A stretch of DNA of 41,156 nt. Origin: Niveispirillum irakense DSM 11586 (GTDB lineage Bacteria > Pseudomonadota > Alphaproteobacteria > Azospirillales > Azospirillaceae). A model generated the notes under the pieces. That model did not search any database and had not been told where the DNA came from. It was given only the letters and a program-made list of their open reading frames with translations. A program made the position numbers and the translations under genes. Positions 24,295 through 34,772 of the stretch are shown piece by piece. The stretch spans positions 1 through 41,156 of the forward strand of contig NZ_KE386936.1 of assembly GCF_000429645.1 (NCBI RefSeq), given 5' to 3'. Positions within the stretch are counted from its first letter, which is position 1, and each line of letters opens with the position of its first letter.

Positions 24295-26667
24295 TTGCCC
24301 GCTTTGCGTCTTCTGCCGGTTTGCGCCCTTGCCCTGCTGCTGACCGTCCCGCCGGCCCTGGCGGCGGAGGGGGGGATTGCCGTTCCGGCCGGTCCCTTGG
24401 GCGGCGCGCTGGCCGCCCTGTCACAGCAGACAGGCATTTCCATCGGCGGGGATCAGCCGCTGGCGGGGCGGCACAGCCCTGGCGCCAGCGGCGCTTTGAG
24501 CGCGGAACAGGCGCTGACCCGGCTGCTGGCCGGGACCGGGCTGGGCTTTCGCAAGGTTGGCCCCGGTGCCTATCGCCTGGAAGCCTTGGCCCCCCCGCAG
24601 GTGCGGCCCGCCGCCGCCCGCCCGGCGGTGGTGCCAATGGAGCCCATCATCGTCACGGCGACCAAGCGCGGGGCCGATCCGGCCAGCCTGCCCGTTTCTG
24701 TGGGCTGGCTCACAGCAGCCGACCTGGCCCGGCTTGGCACCGCTGACCCGGATGCCGCCCTGCCCCTGCTGGGCGGGGTGGGCAGCACGCATCTGGGGCC
24801 GGGGCGCAACAAGCTGGCGATCCGCGGCCTGTCGGACAGCGCCTTCACCGGCCAGACCCAGGCGACGGTGGGGCTCTACCTGGATAATGCCAAGGTCAAT
24901 TACAATGCGCCCGACCCGCATCTGCACCTGATTGATCTAGACAGGGTGGAAGTGCTGCGCGGCCCCCAGGGCACGCTGTATGGCGGCGGCGCCATCGGCG
25001 GCATCCTGCGCATTGTGCCAGCGGCCCCCGACCTGTCGGAACGATCCGCGCAAGCCCGGCTTTATGGCAGCCTGACCCGCAGCGGCGCCCCCGGCGGCGG
25101 GGTGGAAGCGGTGTTGAACCAGCCGCTACTGGCCGACCGGCTGGGCATGCGGCTGGCGCTTTATGCGGAACGGGAAGGTGGGGTAATCGATACGGTCGGC
25201 CGGCATAATATTGACCGTACGGATATGCAGGGTGGCCGTGCCCTGTTCGCCCTGATCCCGGCAGAGGATTGGCGGCTGGAACTGGGCGGCACCTATCAAC
25301 TGATCGACACCGATGACAGCCATTATATCCAGGGGCGGCGCGGCTGCTGCACCCGCGCCGCACAGTTGGCTGAACCGCATGACAATGATTTTGATGAGGC
25401 GCATCTGACCCTGACCGGCAGCCTGCCCTTCGCCCGGCTGCACAGCACCACCGCCTTTGTCCGGCACGAAATTGACAGTTTTTATGATGCCAGCACGGCT
25501 GTGCCGGCCCTGGCCGGGCTGCCGGCACAGCCCGCCTTGTTTCATGAGGCGCAATTGTCCCGGCTCTGGACCCATGAAACCAGGCTGACCAGTGACAGCG
25601 GGGAAGAGGATGCCATCCATTGGCTGGCCGGACTTCACCTCTCCCGCCAGACGGCGCAATCCAGCCGCCGCCTGTCAAACGTAGCAGCCCCCGGCGCGGC
25701 CCTCTGGCGCCGCGACCGCGATGATACCGTAAAGGAAGCAGCCTTGTTCGGGGAGGCTTCCTGGCGGTTTTTCCCCGACTGGACCCTGACGGCCGGTGGC
25801 CGCCTGTTCCATGTGGCGCAGGAGGTGGAGGCTGCCGCCCTTGCCCCCGCCACCTCGGTGGCCGAAGCGGAGGGATATGCCAAGGAGACGGATTACACGC
25901 CTAAGCTGGCCCTGACCTGGCACGCCGCAGACAATATCCGTTTTTATGCCCAGATGGCCGAAGGCTATCGCCCTGGCGGCCTTAATATCGAGGAGGCAGC
26001 GGCGCCAACCGGGGATGATTATCGGACTGCGCGCTTCAATACGGATGAGCTTTGGAATTATGAACTTGGGACCAAACTGTCCCTTTGGCAGGGGCGCCTG
26101 ACCCTGGATGCCGCCATTTTCCACGCGCGCTGGCGCAACATCCAGACTGATCAATTACAAGCCGATGGGTTGACCGTCACCACCAATGCCGGGGATGGAA
26201 GCAATACCGGGATCGAAGTTGCGCCCCGCCTGTATCTGGGGCCCTGGCGGCTGGATGCGACATTGATTCTGAACGACCCGGAACTGACGCGCGTCGCCCC
26301 CGCTTTCGCCGGTCGGGTGGAAGGCGGGCTGCCCGGTGCCGCCCGCCTCAGTGGCAGTGCCAGCCTTTCCTGGAAAGGACCGGTGGGTGAGGATGCTCAG
26401 CTTCTGGCTGCCCTGGACTATACCTATACCGGGTCCACCCATCTGACCTTCAGCGATGCCATCCGCCAGGGCCCTGTCAATCTGCTGGGTGGAAGAATGC
26501 GGCTGGATTGGCGCGGTGGCTGGTCCGTGGGCGTCGCCGTGGATAACCTGCTGGACAGCGATGCCAACCAGTTCGCCTATGGCAACCCCTTCACCCTGGC
26601 CACGGTCCCGCAAACAACCCCGCTGCGCCCCAGAACATTCAGGCTCAGCATCGGCTGGGAACCTTAA
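24295..26667 (+). CDS. TonB-dependent receptor with N-terminal STN signalling domain
   Basis: A 790-residue outer-membrane receptor-transducer. Order: signal peptide (LRLLPVCALALLLTVPPALA), STN domain at ~25-95 (GALAALSQQTGISIGGDQPL, SAEQALTRLLAGTGLGFR), TonB-box region (IIVTATKR), plug (KLAIRGLSDSAFTG, LDRVEVLRGPQGTLYGGGAI), then the barrel with typical YAEREGG, YKLALTW-like and EGYRPGGLN strands, ending TFRLSIGWEP. The last residue is Pro rather than the usual aromatic, though W sits two before it. The plug resembles the iron-complex/FpvA-FecA-like receptors that include many of unknown ligand. The start is TTG 24295. The STN domain predicts regulation through the FecR and sigma genes upstream. 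The ligand is unknown. Confidence 0.9.
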   Translation: MPALRLLPVCALALLLTVPPALAAEGGIAVPAGPLGGALAALSQQTGISIGGDQPLAGRHSPGASGALSAEQALTRLLAGTGLGFRKVGPGAYRLEALAPPQVRPAAARPAVVPMEPIIVTATKRGADPASLPVSVGWLTAADLARLGTADPDAALPLLGGVGSTHLGPGRNKLAIRGLSDSAFTGQTQATVGLYLDNAKVNYNAPDPHLHLIDLDRVEVLRGPQGTLYGGGAIGGILRIVPAAPDLSERSAQARLYGSLTRSGAPGGGVEAVLNQPLLADRLGMRLALYAEREGGVIDTVGRHNIDRTDMQGGRALFALIPAEDWRLELGGTYQLIDTDDSHYIQGRRGCCTRAAQLAEPHDNDFDEAHLTLTGSLPFARLHSTTAFVRHEIDSFYDASTAVPALAGLPAQPALFHEAQLSRLWTHETRLTSDSGEEDAIHWLAGLHLSRQTAQSSRRLSNVAAPGAALWRRDRDDTVKEAALFGEASWRFFPDWTLTAGGRLFHVAQEVEAAALAPATSVAEAEGYAKETDYTPKLALTWHAADNIRFYAQMAEGYRPGGLNIEEAAAPTGDDYRTARFNTDELWNYELGTKLSLWQGRLTLDAAIFHARWRNIQTDQLQADGLTVTTNAGDGSNTGIEVAPRLYLGPWRLDATLILNDPELTRVAPAFAGRVEGGLPGAARLSGSASLSWKGPVGEDAQLLAALDYTYTGSTHLTFSDAIRQGPVNLLGGRMRLDWRGGWSVGVAVDNLLDSDANQFAYGNPFTLATVPQTTPLRPRTFRLSIGWEP

Positions 26668-26678
26668 TACCATGTCCC

Positions 26679-26698
26679 GGTGATCGTAACCGATCACC
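26679..26698. terminator. Small hairpin between convergent receptor and kdpE genes
   Basis: GGTGATCG (26679-26686), loop TAAC, CGATCACC (26691-26698), 12 bp after the receptor stop. It has no T run, so this is only a weak terminator candidate. Confidence 0.4.
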
Positions 26699-26776
26699 CT
26701 CTCAACGGGTGTGGGGGCCAGCGAGGCGTGAAGAAGGGTGAGCGTGGTAAGGGGCGCTTCATTCTGCCCTCCCCTT

Positions 26777-27460
26777 TCACCCCGCATCCGTGCGCAGCCG
26801 ATAGCCAACACCCGGCTCGGTGACGATCAGCACCGGTTCGGCCGGGTTTTCCTCCAGCTTGTGGCGCAGCTGGCCGATATAGACGCGCAGATAGGCCGTA
26901 TCCTCCACATGCGCCGGGCCCCAGACTTCGCGCAGGATATGCCGGTGGGTCAGCACATGGTCGGCCTGCCGGGCCAGGGTGAACAACAGATCCTGTTCCC
27001 GGCGTGACAGGCGCAGTTCGGCCCCGTCGCGGGTGACGATGCGGCGATCGGGATCAATGCTGACGGGGCCGGCTTGAATGATGCTGCTGGTTGCCGCCAG
27101 GGGCGCGCGGCGCAGGGCGACGCGGACGCGGGCCATCAGTTCGGCAATGCCGAAGGGCTTGGCGACATAATCCTCCGCCCCCCGGTCCAGGGCCTCCACC
27201 TTGTCGGCTTCTCCGGCGCGGACAGAGAGGATGAGGATCGGCACCGGGCTGATTTCCCGGATGGCGCTGACCACTTCCTGCCCGTCCATATCGGGCAGGC
27301 CCAGATCCAGGATCACCAGATCGGGCGGATCGGCCCGCACCAGGGCCAGGGCTTCGGCCCCGTTCTCCGCCTCCGCCACCTGATGGCCGTTGGCGCCCAG
27401 GCTGATACGCAGAAAGCGCCGGATCGGCGCTTCATCATCGACGACAAGAATACGGCTCAT
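26777..27460 (-). CDS. kdpE: KdpE response regulator
   Basis: A 227-residue OmpR-type regulator that activates kdp under K+ limitation or osmotic stress. The receiver domain has the acidic pocket (VVDDEAP), phospho-acceptor D52 (LVILDLGLPDMDG) and conserved K101 (YVAKPFG). The C-terminal winged helix has LRLSRREQDLLFTLARQ, LTHRHILREVWG and YLRVYIGQLRHKLE. The start has GGAG upstream, and the gene begins 6 bp after the kdpD stop. It is the last gene of the kdp operon. Confidence 0.96.
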   Translation of the reverse strand: MSRILVVDDEAPIRRFLRISLGANGHQVAEAENGAEALALVRADPPDLVILDLGLPDMDGQEVVSAIREISPVPILILSVRAGEADKVEALDRGAEDYVAKPFGIAELMARVRVALRRAPLAATSSIIQAGPVSIDPDRRIVTRDGAELRLSRREQDLLFTLARQADHVLTHRHILREVWGPAHVEDTAYLRVYIGQLRHKLEENPAEPVLIVTEPGVGYRLRTDAG

Positions 27461-27466
27461 CCGGCA

Positions 27467-30172
27467 TCACTCCGTTTCCGGGGCGGCCGCGGGCGGCCCC
27501 TCCGGGATCGGTAGCCGTACCACCAGCGAGGCGCCAACGCCATGGATGCCGGACATCACGCCGATGCTGCCGCCATGCGCCTCCACCAGCCCCTTGGCGA
27601 TGGCCAGGCCCAGGCCGGTGCCGGCCGTCTGCTTGTCGCCCTGCTGCACGCGATAGAACATGTCGAACACCCGTTCCTGATCCGCCGGCGGGATGCCCGG
27701 CCCCTGGTCGCAGATTTCCGCCGTCACCTGCACCCCCTGGCGCCGGGCCCAGACGGTGATGGCGGTGCCGGCGGGACTATATTTGGCGGCATTGTCCAGC
27801 AGGTTGAAGAACACCTGTTCCATCAGCACCGGGTCCAGCTGCAGCAAGGGCAGGTCGGAGGCAAGGTCCACCTTGACCCGATGCCCCTTCAGCAAAGGCC
27901 GTGCCCGGGCCAGGGCACGGCCGATAATATCAGCCAGATCGGCCCAGTCGGTCTTGGGTTTCAGCCCGCCGCTGCCCAGCCGCGTCATGTCCAGCAGGTT
28001 CTGCACGAAGCGGTTCAGGCGCTCGGCCTCCTCCTGAATGGTCTGGGCCAGTTCGCGCCGGGCCGCCCGGTCCAGCGCATCTTCATAGCTGATCAGGCTG
28101 GTGGCAGCGCCCAGGATGGACACCAGCGGCGTGCGCAGATCATGGGAGAGGGAGGAGAGCAGGGCGGCGCGCAACTGTTCCTTCTCCTGTGCCACCTGGG
28201 CCGCCTCGATATCCTGCACCAGCTGGGTGCGCTCCAGCGCCAGGGCCGCCTGATCGCTGAGCGTGTCCAGCAGCCGTTCCTGTTCGGCAGACAGATAGCC
28301 CTCGGCCCCCTCCATCTGCACGCCCATCACGCCCACGGTGCCGCGCTGGGTGCGCAGCGGCAGGAACAGCCAGTCCGATGCCGGCAGGGTCTGCGATCCG
28401 CGCCCGGCCCGCTGGCCATTGCCCCAGGCCCATTGGGCAGCGGCGGCGGCCCGCTGGTCCAGCGTATCTTCCGGCGGATAGCCAGCGCGGATCGTCAGCT
28501 CCGCCCCGTCGGGCAGCAGGATCAGCACCTTGGCCTTCAAGGTGGCGGCAACATGGTGAACCACGGCCCACAGCACATCATCCTCGCTGGCAGCAGAGGA
28601 GACCTTACGGGAGAAATCATACAGGTTGGCAGTGCGGCGCTGGCTGGTGCGGGTCACTTCGATTTGCCGGCGCAGGCGGGAGGCCAGCTGACCGGTGAAG
28701 ATGGCGGCGACCAGAAAAAAGCCGATGGTCAGCAGATCGTCGGAATCACTGACCGAGAATGTATAGCGCGGCTCAGTGAACAGGTAATTGAAGGCAAAGA
28801 AGGCGACCAGTGCGGTAACGACGGACGGAACCAGCCCAAAGCGGGTGGCGATCAGCAGCACGGCCAGCAGATAGACCAGGCTGACATTGGCCACGGGCAG
28901 AACCGTATAAACCCCCCATGAAATCAGGCTGGCCACCCCCACCGCCAGGGCCGACCAGAGATAGGCTTTCCACCCGGACCAGAGTGGCGGGGAGGGCGGC
29001 GGGCGCTGGGGCTGCCCGCCGGGCCGCACCTCCTCCTCCACCCCGCCCACCAGCAGGATGTCATGATCGGCCGCCCGCTTCAGCAGGTCCGCCGTCAGGG
29101 AGCGGCCGAACAGCCGGCGGGTGCGGCCGGTGCGGCCCAGCACGATCTGGCTGACATTATGGGCGCGCGCCCAGCCCAGCAGTTCGCCGGTAATATCGTC
29201 CCCGGTCAGGGCCGCCACCTCCCCGCCCAATTGCTGCGCCAGCCGGAACGCCTGGGTGACATGGGCCTTGTCGGCATCGGACAGGTTGGCATGGCGATGG
29301 GTTTCGACATGGGCCACCGTCCAGGGCATCTGGCGGCGTTCGGCCATGCGCTTGGCCGCCCGCACCAGCCGCAGGGCCAGCGGGGCGGCGGGGATGGCCA
29401 CCAAAATCCGGTCCCGCGTCGGCCAGGGCCCGGCAATGCCATGGCTGCGCATGTAAGACAGCATCTGGGCATCCACCCGTTCCGCCGCCTGACGCAGGGC
29501 CATTTCGCGCAGGGCCGTCAGATTGCCGATGGAGAAGAATTTCTCCGCCGCCCGTTGCGCCTGGGCCGGCACATAAACCTTGCCCTCGGCCAGCCGCTGG
29601 CGCAGCTCCGGCGGCGGCAGATCGACCATTTCGATCTCGTCCGCCGCGCGCAGCACGCTGTCCGGCAGGGTCTCGCGCACCTTGATGCCGGCGATGCGCT
29701 CGACAATATCGTTCAGGCTTTCCAGATGCTGGATATTCAGGGTCGACCAGACATCGATGCCGGCCGCCAGCAGCTCTTCCACATCCTGCCAGCGGCGCAG
29801 ATGCCGGCTGCCGGGAATGTTGGTGTGGGCCAGCTCATCCACCAGCACCAGGGCCGGCCGGCGGATCAGGATGGCATCCAGGTCCATCTCATTGAAGCTT
29901 CGACCGCGATAATCCAGCCGGGCCCGGGGCAGCAGCTCCAGCCCGGCCACCAGCTTTTCGGTTTCGGCCCTTCCATGGGTCTCGACAATGCCGATCACCA
30001 CATCGCCGCCATCGCGCCGCACCGCCTGCGCCGCCTCCAGCATGGCATAGGTCTTGCCCACGCCGGGGGCGGCACCGAGGAATATTTTCAGGCGTCCCCG
30101 CTTCTCGCGGTTGGCCTGCTCCAGCAGGGCGTCGGGATTGGGGCGGTCAGCGTCGACAGGGGCCATGGTCAT
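27467..30172 (-). CDS. kdpD: KdpD sensor histidine kinase
   Basis: About 901 residues, full length for KdpD. The N-terminal KdpD domain has a Walker A motif (GAAPGVGKT, near 34-42) and RRPALVLVDELAHTNIPGSR; a USP-like domain follows (ILVAIPAAPLALRLVRAAKR). Four closely spaced membrane segments come next (about 410-500), then a GAF-like domain and the kinase core: H in SLSHDLRTPLVS near residue 677, NLLDNAAKYSP, DQGPGIPP and GTGLGLAIAKG. The start is ATG 30172 or ATG 30166; no clear Shine-Dalgarno is seen, and it lies 12 bp after kdpC, so translational coupling is likely. Confidence 0.95.
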   Translation of the reverse strand: MTMAPVDADRPNPDALLEQANREKRGRLKIFLGAAPGVGKTYAMLEAAQAVRRDGGDVVIGIVETHGRAETEKLVAGLELLPRARLDYRGRSFNEMDLDAILIRRPALVLVDELAHTNIPGSRHLRRWQDVEELLAAGIDVWSTLNIQHLESLNDIVERIAGIKVRETLPDSVLRAADEIEMVDLPPPELRQRLAEGKVYVPAQAQRAAEKFFSIGNLTALREMALRQAAERVDAQMLSYMRSHGIAGPWPTRDRILVAIPAAPLALRLVRAAKRMAERRQMPWTVAHVETHRHANLSDADKAHVTQAFRLAQQLGGEVAALTGDDITGELLGWARAHNVSQIVLGRTGRTRRLFGRSLTADLLKRAADHDILLVGGVEEEVRPGGQPQRPPPSPPLWSGWKAYLWSALAVGVASLISWGVYTVLPVANVSLVYLLAVLLIATRFGLVPSVVTALVAFFAFNYLFTEPRYTFSVSDSDDLLTIGFFLVAAIFTGQLASRLRRQIEVTRTSQRRTANLYDFSRKVSSAASEDDVLWAVVHHVAATLKAKVLILLPDGAELTIRAGYPPEDTLDQRAAAAAQWAWGNGQRAGRGSQTLPASDWLFLPLRTQRGTVGVMGVQMEGAEGYLSAEQERLLDTLSDQAALALERTQLVQDIEAAQVAQEKEQLRAALLSSLSHDLRTPLVSILGAATSLISYEDALDRAARRELAQTIQEEAERLNRFVQNLLDMTRLGSGGLKPKTDWADLADIIGRALARARPLLKGHRVKVDLASDLPLLQLDPVLMEQVFFNLLDNAAKYSPAGTAITVWARRQGVQVTAEICDQGPGIPPADQERVFDMFYRVQQGDKQTAGTGLGLAIAKGLVEAHGGSIGVMSGIHGVGASLVVRLPIPEGPPAAAPETE

Positions 30173-30184
30173 CACGGGAGAAAA

Positions 30185-30769
30185 TCAGCCGCCTGCCATC
30201 TTCACGGCATCAAGCGCAAGGTTGAGCTTTAGCACATTGACCGCCGGTTCGCCCAGAAAGCCCAGGGTGCGGCCCTGCGTGGCGCCGGTGATCAGCGCCT
30301 GCACCTGCGCCAGCGACAGGCCGCGCGCCGCCGCCACGCGCGGCGCCTGCCACAGGGCGGCGGCGGGGGAAATATGCGGGTCCAGCCCGCTGGCGCTGCT
30401 GGTCACCAGATCGACCGGCACCGGGCCCACCGCGTCCGGGTTGGCCGCCTTCAGGGCTGCCACCCGCTTGGATACCTGATCGACCAGGGCTGCACTGGAG
30501 GGGCCGAGATTGGTGCCGCCGGAACTGGCCGCATCATAGCCCTTGCCGGCGGCCGACGGGCGCGACCAGAAATAATCCGGCCGGGTGAAGCTTTGGCCGA
30601 CCAGGCTGGAGCCCAGCACGCTGCCATCGGGCCGGCGGATCAGGCTGCCTTCCGCCTGATCGGGGAAGGCCAGCTGGGCGATGCCGGTGACGGAAAGCGG
30701 ATAGGCAATCCCGGTCAGAACGGTCAGGCCCAGCAACAAGGTGGCGGCGGGGCGGAAATGGGAAAGCAT
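30185..30769 (-). CDS. kdpC: KdpC subunit of the K+-transporting ATPase
   Basis: A 194-residue protein with one N-terminal membrane segment (ATLLLGLTVLTGIAYPLSVT) and the KdpC signatures GSSLVGQSFTRPDYFWSRPS, YDAASSGGTNLGPS, VTSSASGLDPHISPAAA and GEPAVNVLKLNLAL. It has AGGAGA upstream of the ATG. Unlike its neighbours it is separated from the preceding gene by 112 bp, which contains a palindromic element. Confidence 0.96.
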   Translation of the reverse strand: MLSHFRPAATLLLGLTVLTGIAYPLSVTGIAQLAFPDQAEGSLIRRPDGSVLGSSLVGQSFTRPDYFWSRPSAAGKGYDAASSGGTNLGPSSAALVDQVSKRVAALKAANPDAVGPVPVDLVTSSASGLDPHISPAAALWQAPRVAAARGLSLAQVQALITGATQGRTLGFLGEPAVNVLKLNLALDAVKMAGG

Positions 30770-30811
30770 GATTGGGTTTCTCCTGAGAGGGCTCTTTGTT
30801 CTTCTTCGTGG

Positions 30812-30849
30812 TTTACCGTCACCCCGGCCTTCGCCGGGGTGACGGTAAA
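30812..30849. repeat. Dispersed palindromic element inside the kdp operon
   Basis: Perfect 17-bp stem TTTACCGTCACCCCGGC (30812-30828) / GCCGGGGTGACGGTAAA (30833-30849) with loop CTTC, in the kdpB-kdpC gap. It shares its core with the longer inverted repeat at 17957-18040. A hairpin this strong in mRNA could cause partial termination or protect the upstream transcript from 3' decay. Confidence 0.85.
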
Positions 30850-30881
30850 AGGGTGCGAAAGACGGAAGACGCGACCGCCCC

Positions 30882-32930
30882 CTACACCAGCCCCAGTGCT
30901 GTCACGGCCAGATCGATCAGCTTGATGCCCAGGAAGGGCACCACCAGACCGCCCAGCCCATAGAGCAGCAGATTGCGGGCCAGCAGGCTGGCGGCAGGGG
31001 CCGGGCGATAGCGCACCCCTTTCAATGCCAGCGGGATCAGGAAGATGATGACCAGGGCATTGAAGATGATGGCCGACAGGATGGCGCTGGCCGGGCTGTG
31101 CAGCGCCATGATGTTGAGCGCCTGCAAGGGCGGATAGGCTGCGACGAACAAGGCCGGGATGATGGCGAAATATTTCGCCACATCATTGGCGATGGAGAAG
31201 GTGGTCAGCGCCCCCCGGCTCATCAGCAATTGTTTGCCGATCATGACGATTTCGATCAGCTTGGTCGGGTCGCTGTCCAGATCGACCATATTGCCGGCCT
31301 CACGCGCCGCCTGGGTGCCGGTATTCATCGCCACGCCCACATCGGCTTGGGCCAAGGCCGGGGCATCGTTGGACCCATCGCCGCACATGGCGACCAGCCG
31401 CCCTTCCGCCTGATACTGGCGGATGCGTTCCAGCTTCAGTTCCGGCGTTGCTTCTGCCAGGAAATCATCAACCCCGGCTTCGGCGGCAATGGCGGCGGCG
31501 GTCAGCGGATTGTCGCCGGTGATCATCACCGTGCGGATGCCCATCTGGCGCAGGGTGGCGAACCGCTCCCGGATGCCGGGCTTGACGATATCCTTCAGGT
31601 AGATCACCCCCAGCAGCCGGCGGCCATCGGCCACCACCAGCGGTGTGCCGCCGGACCGGGCCACCCGCTCCACCAGCCCGGTCAGCTCGCGGCCTTGCGC
31701 CGGGCCGATGCTGGCCTGTTCCTCCATCCAGGCGCGCATCCGGTCGACGGCCCCCTTGCGGATGCGCCGGTCGCCCAGATCAACCCCGCTCATCCTGGTT
31801 TGTGCGGTGAAGGCAACAAACACCATGCCCGACCGGTCGGCCGGCAGGGCGATGCCCGCCCGCTGACGTGCCAGCGCCACGATGGAACGGCCCTCCGGCG
31901 TTTCATCCGCCAGGGAGGAGAGCAAGGCTGCTTCCGCCAGCTCATGTTCCTGCACCCCGGTCAGGGGCAGGAATTCCGCCGCCTGCCGGTTGCCCAGCGT
32001 GATGGTGCCGGTCTTGTCCAGCAGCAGCACATCAATATCGCCCGCTGCCTCCACCGCGCGGCCGGATTTGGCGATGACATTGAATTTCACCAGCCGGTCC
32101 ATGCCGGCAATGCCAATGGCGGACAGCAACCCGCCAATGGTGGTGGGGATCAGGGTGACCAGCAGGGCGACCAGAAACACCACCGGGATCAGAAAGCCGG
32201 TATAGAGGGCAAAACCCTGCAAGGTGACCGTGACCAGCAGGAAGATGATGGTCATGCCGACCAGCAGGATGGTCAGGGCAATCTCGTTGGGCGTCTTCTG
32301 GCGCTTGGCCCCTTCCACCAGGGCAATCATGCGGTCCAGGAAGCTTTCACCCGGATTGGCGGTGATGCGCACCACGATGCGGTCAGACACCACCAGGGTG
32401 CCGCCGGTGACGGCGGAACGGTCGCCGCCGCTTTCCCGGATCACCGGGGCGGATTCACCGGTAATGGCACTTTCATTGACGGTGGCGATGCCGTCCACCA
32501 CCTCCCCGTCGCCGGGGATGGTGTCGCCGGCTTCCACCAGCACCAGATCGCCGGCCCGAAGGCTGGCGGCGGCCACGCTCTCGCAAGCGGTGGCCTCGAT
32601 GCTGGCCAGCTTGCGGGCCATGGTTTCCGTGCGGGTGCGGCGCAGGCTGGCTGCCTGGGCCTTGCCGCGCCCCTCCGCCACCGCTTCGGCGAAATTGGCG
32701 AACAGCACGGTGAACCACAGCCAGGCGGCAATCTGCCCGGTCAGCAGCACGTCTGCCCCCTGGACCAGATCGCGGACGAAGATCAGGCTGGTCAGCAGGG
32801 CGACAATGGCGGTGACGAACATCACCGGGTTGCGGAACAGCAGGCGCGGGTCCAGTTTGCGGAAAGCCACGCCCACGGCCTGGGCGGCGATGCGGCCGTC
32901 CAGCAAGGTGGCATTGCTGGAATTCATCAT
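30882..32930 (-). CDS. kdpB: KdpB catalytic subunit, P-type ATPase
   Basis: A 682-residue P-type ATPase that energises K+ uptake. Visible: membrane segments near 35-85, actuator motif TGES at 157-160, phosphorylation site DKTGT at 305-309, nucleotide-binding motifs ([18 protein letters not shown]), hinge [20 protein letters not shown] and the C-terminal membrane segments. All catalytic residues are intact. ATG 32930 overlaps the kdpA stop (ATGA), with TGGAG upstream. Confidence 0.98.
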   Translation of the reverse strand: MMNSSNATLLDGRIAAQAVGVAFRKLDPRLLFRNPVMFVTAIVALLTSLIFVRDLVQGADVLLTGQIAAWLWFTVLFANFAEAVAEGRGKAQAASLRRTRTETMARKLASIEATACESVAAASLRAGDLVLVEAGDTIPGDGEVVDGIATVNESAITGESAPVIRESGGDRSAVTGGTLVVSDRIVVRITANPGESFLDRMIALVEGAKRQKTPNEIALTILLVGMTIIFLLVTVTLQGFALYTGFLIPVVFLVALLVTLIPTTIGGLLSAIGIAGMDRLVKFNVIAKSGRAVEAAGDIDVLLLDKTGTITLGNRQAAEFLPLTGVQEHELAEAALLSSLADETPEGRSIVALARQRAGIALPADRSGMVFVAFTAQTRMSGVDLGDRRIRKGAVDRMRAWMEEQASIGPAQGRELTGLVERVARSGGTPLVVADGRRLLGVIYLKDIVKPGIRERFATLRQMGIRTVMITGDNPLTAAAIAAEAGVDDFLAEATPELKLERIRQYQAEGRLVAMCGDGSNDAPALAQADVGVAMNTGTQAAREAGNMVDLDSDPTKLIEIVMIGKQLLMSRGALTTFSIANDVAKYFAIIPALFVAAYPPLQALNIMALHSPASAILSAIIFNALVIIFLIPLALKGVRYRPAPAASLLARNLLLYGLGGLVVPFLGIKLIDLAVTALGLV

Positions 32931-34666
32931 GGGATGGCTCCAAACAGGGTGCCGGCTTGCAGGCTGAGATGCTCGGCAATGGGCCCGAGCGCCAGCGCCG
33001 GGAAGAAGGTGAGACCGCCGACAATGACGATGGTGGCGATCAGCAGGCCGATGAACAGGCCGCCATGGGTGGGGAAGGTGCCGGCGCTGGCCGGCAGGGT
33101 CTTCTTGGTGACCAGCGACCCGGCAATGGCCAGCGTCGGCACGATCACGGCAAAGCGGCCCAGCAGCATGGCTAGCCCGATCATACTGTTGTGATAAAGC
33201 GTGTTGGCGTTGAAACCGGCAAAGGCCGAGCCGTTATTGCCGGTGCCCGACGCATAGGCATAGAGGATTTCCGACAGCCCGTGCGGCCCGGCATTGGCGA
33301 CGCTGGCGAGCGCCGACGGGATCACGGCCGTCAGCGCCGCCCCGCCCAGGATACAGACGGGGTAGACCAGCACGGCCAGCAGGGCCAGCTTGATCTCCTT
33401 GGCCTCGATCTTCTTGCCCAGATATTCCGGCGTGCGGCCCACCATCAGCCCGGCGATGAAGACGGCCAGGATGACAAAGACCAGCATCCCGTAAAGCCCG
33501 GCCCCCACCCCGCCGAAGATCACCTCGCCCAGCATGATATTGGCCATCGGCACCAGACCGCCGATGGGGGTGAAACTGTCATGCATGGCATTGACGGAGC
33601 CGTTGGAGGCAGCCGTGGTGCTGACAGCCCACAGCGATGACAGGGCGGTGCCGAAACGCACCTCCTTGCCTTCCATATTGCCGCCGCTGTTGCTCTCGCT
33701 GGCCGTATCATTGACGCCCAGGGCGGCGATGGCGGGGTTGCCCTGCGCCTCGGCCCAATAGGTGACGCCGATACCGGTGACCAGCATGATGGACATGGCG
33801 GCCCACAGCGCCCAGCCCTGGCGCGTATCCTTGACCATGCGCCCGAAGCTGTAGACCAGGGCGGAGGCCAGCAGCAGCAGATAGAGCGTCTGTATCAGGT
33901 TCGACAGGGCCGTCGTATTCTCATACGGATGGGCGGAATTGACGTTGAAGAAGCCGCCGCCATTGGAGCCCAGCTGCTTGATGGCAATCTGGCTGGCCAC
34001 CGGCCCCTGTGCCAATATCTGCTGGGCGCCTTCCAGCGTATTGGCGCTGACATAGGCCCCGAAATTCTGCGGCACCCCCTGCCAGACCAGGAAGATGGCA
34101 GAGACAAAGGCCAGCGGCAGCAGCACATACAGCGTTGCCCGCACCAGATCGGCCCAGAAATTACCCACAGTGCGGCCCGACCGGCGGGCAAAGCCGCGGA
34201 TCAGCGCCACCGCCACGGCAAAGCCGGTGGCGGCGGAAACGAAATTCTGTACCGTCAGCCCCACCATCTGGGAGAAATAGGAGAGCGTGCTCTCCCCGCC
34301 ATAGGCCTGCCAGTTGGTGTTGCTGGTAAAGCTGATGGCCGTGTTGAAGGCCAGATCGGGGCTGACCGCCCCCAGCCCGGCCGGATTCAGCGGCAGCCAG
34401 CCCTGCAACCGCAGCACGGCATAAAGCAGCAGCAGTCCCAGCAGGTTGAAGGCCAACAGGGCCAGCGTATAGCTTGTCCAGTGCTGTTCCTTGGCCGGAT
34501 CGATGCCGGCCAGACGGTAAAGCCCGCGTTCGACAGGGCCGACCAGCGGGCTGAGCCAGGTGCGTTCCCCCGCAAACACGCGGGCCATATAGCCGCCGAA
34601 CAGCGGCGTCAGCAGGGCCAGCAGGGCGAGCGTGAACAGGATTTGTAAGATGCCATCGGCGGTCAT
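32927..34666 (-). CDS. kdpA: KdpA potassium-binding channel-like subunit
   Basis: A 579-residue polytopic protein of the Trk/Ktr/HKT superfamily with four pore-loop repeats: [54 protein letters not shown] and [19 protein letters not shown] 34666 (MTADGILQ) matches the family N-terminus; the longer frame up to 34699 runs through kdpF and is rejected. GGAGG lies 13 nt upstream inside kdpF. It carries the K+ selectivity filter of the complex. Confidence 0.97.
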   Translation of the reverse strand: MTADGILQILFTLALLALLTPLFGGYMARVFAGERTWLSPLVGPVERGLYRLAGIDPAKEQHWTSYTLALLAFNLLGLLLLYAVLRLQGWLPLNPAGLGAVSPDLAFNTAISFTSNTNWQAYGGESTLSYFSQMVGLTVQNFVSAATGFAVAVALIRGFARRSGRTVGNFWADLVRATLYVLLPLAFVSAIFLVWQGVPQNFGAYVSANTLEGAQQILAQGPVASQIAIKQLGSNGGGFFNVNSAHPYENTTALSNLIQTLYLLLLASALVYSFGRMVKDTRQGWALWAAMSIMLVTGIGVTYWAEAQGNPAIAALGVNDTASESNSGGNMEGKEVRFGTALSSLWAVSTTAASNGSVNAMHDSFTPIGGLVPMANIMLGEVIFGGVGAGLYGMLVFVILAVFIAGLMVGRTPEYLGKKIEAKEIKLALLAVLVYPVCILGGAALTAVIPSALASVANAGPHGLSEILYAYASGTGNNGSAFAGFNANTLYHNSMIGLAMLLGRFAVIVPTLAIAGSLVTKKTLPASAGTFPTHGGLFIGLLIATIVIVGGLTFFPALALGPIAEHLSLQAGTLFGAIP

Positions 34667-34670
34667 GATG

Positions 34671-34760
34671 TCAGAACGCCTCCGGGCGCAGCAGCGCATA
34701 GACCAGATAGGCCAGCAGGCCGGCAGCCACCAGGCCGCCGGCGATCAGATCGAAAGCCAT
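34671..34760 (-). CDS. kdpF: KdpF, 29-residue K+-ATPase stabilising subunit
   Basis: A 29-residue ORF beginning MAFDLIAGG, one membrane helix ([15 protein letters not shown]), ending RPEAF. The C-terminal LLRPE(A/R)F is the KdpF signature. AAGGGGA precedes the start by 6-7 nt. It ends 4 bp before kdpA. Known role: it stabilises the KdpABC complex in the membrane. Confidence 0.92.
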   Translation of the reverse strand: MAFDLIAGGLVAAGLLAYLVYALLRPEAF

Positions 34761-34772
34761 GATGTGTCCCCT

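Noticed and set aside
31098-33194. 698-codon plus-strand frame opposite kdpB
   Set aside because: KdpB on the minus strand has all P-type ATPase motifs; the antisense frame is rich in Gln, His and Gly with no recognisable fold.
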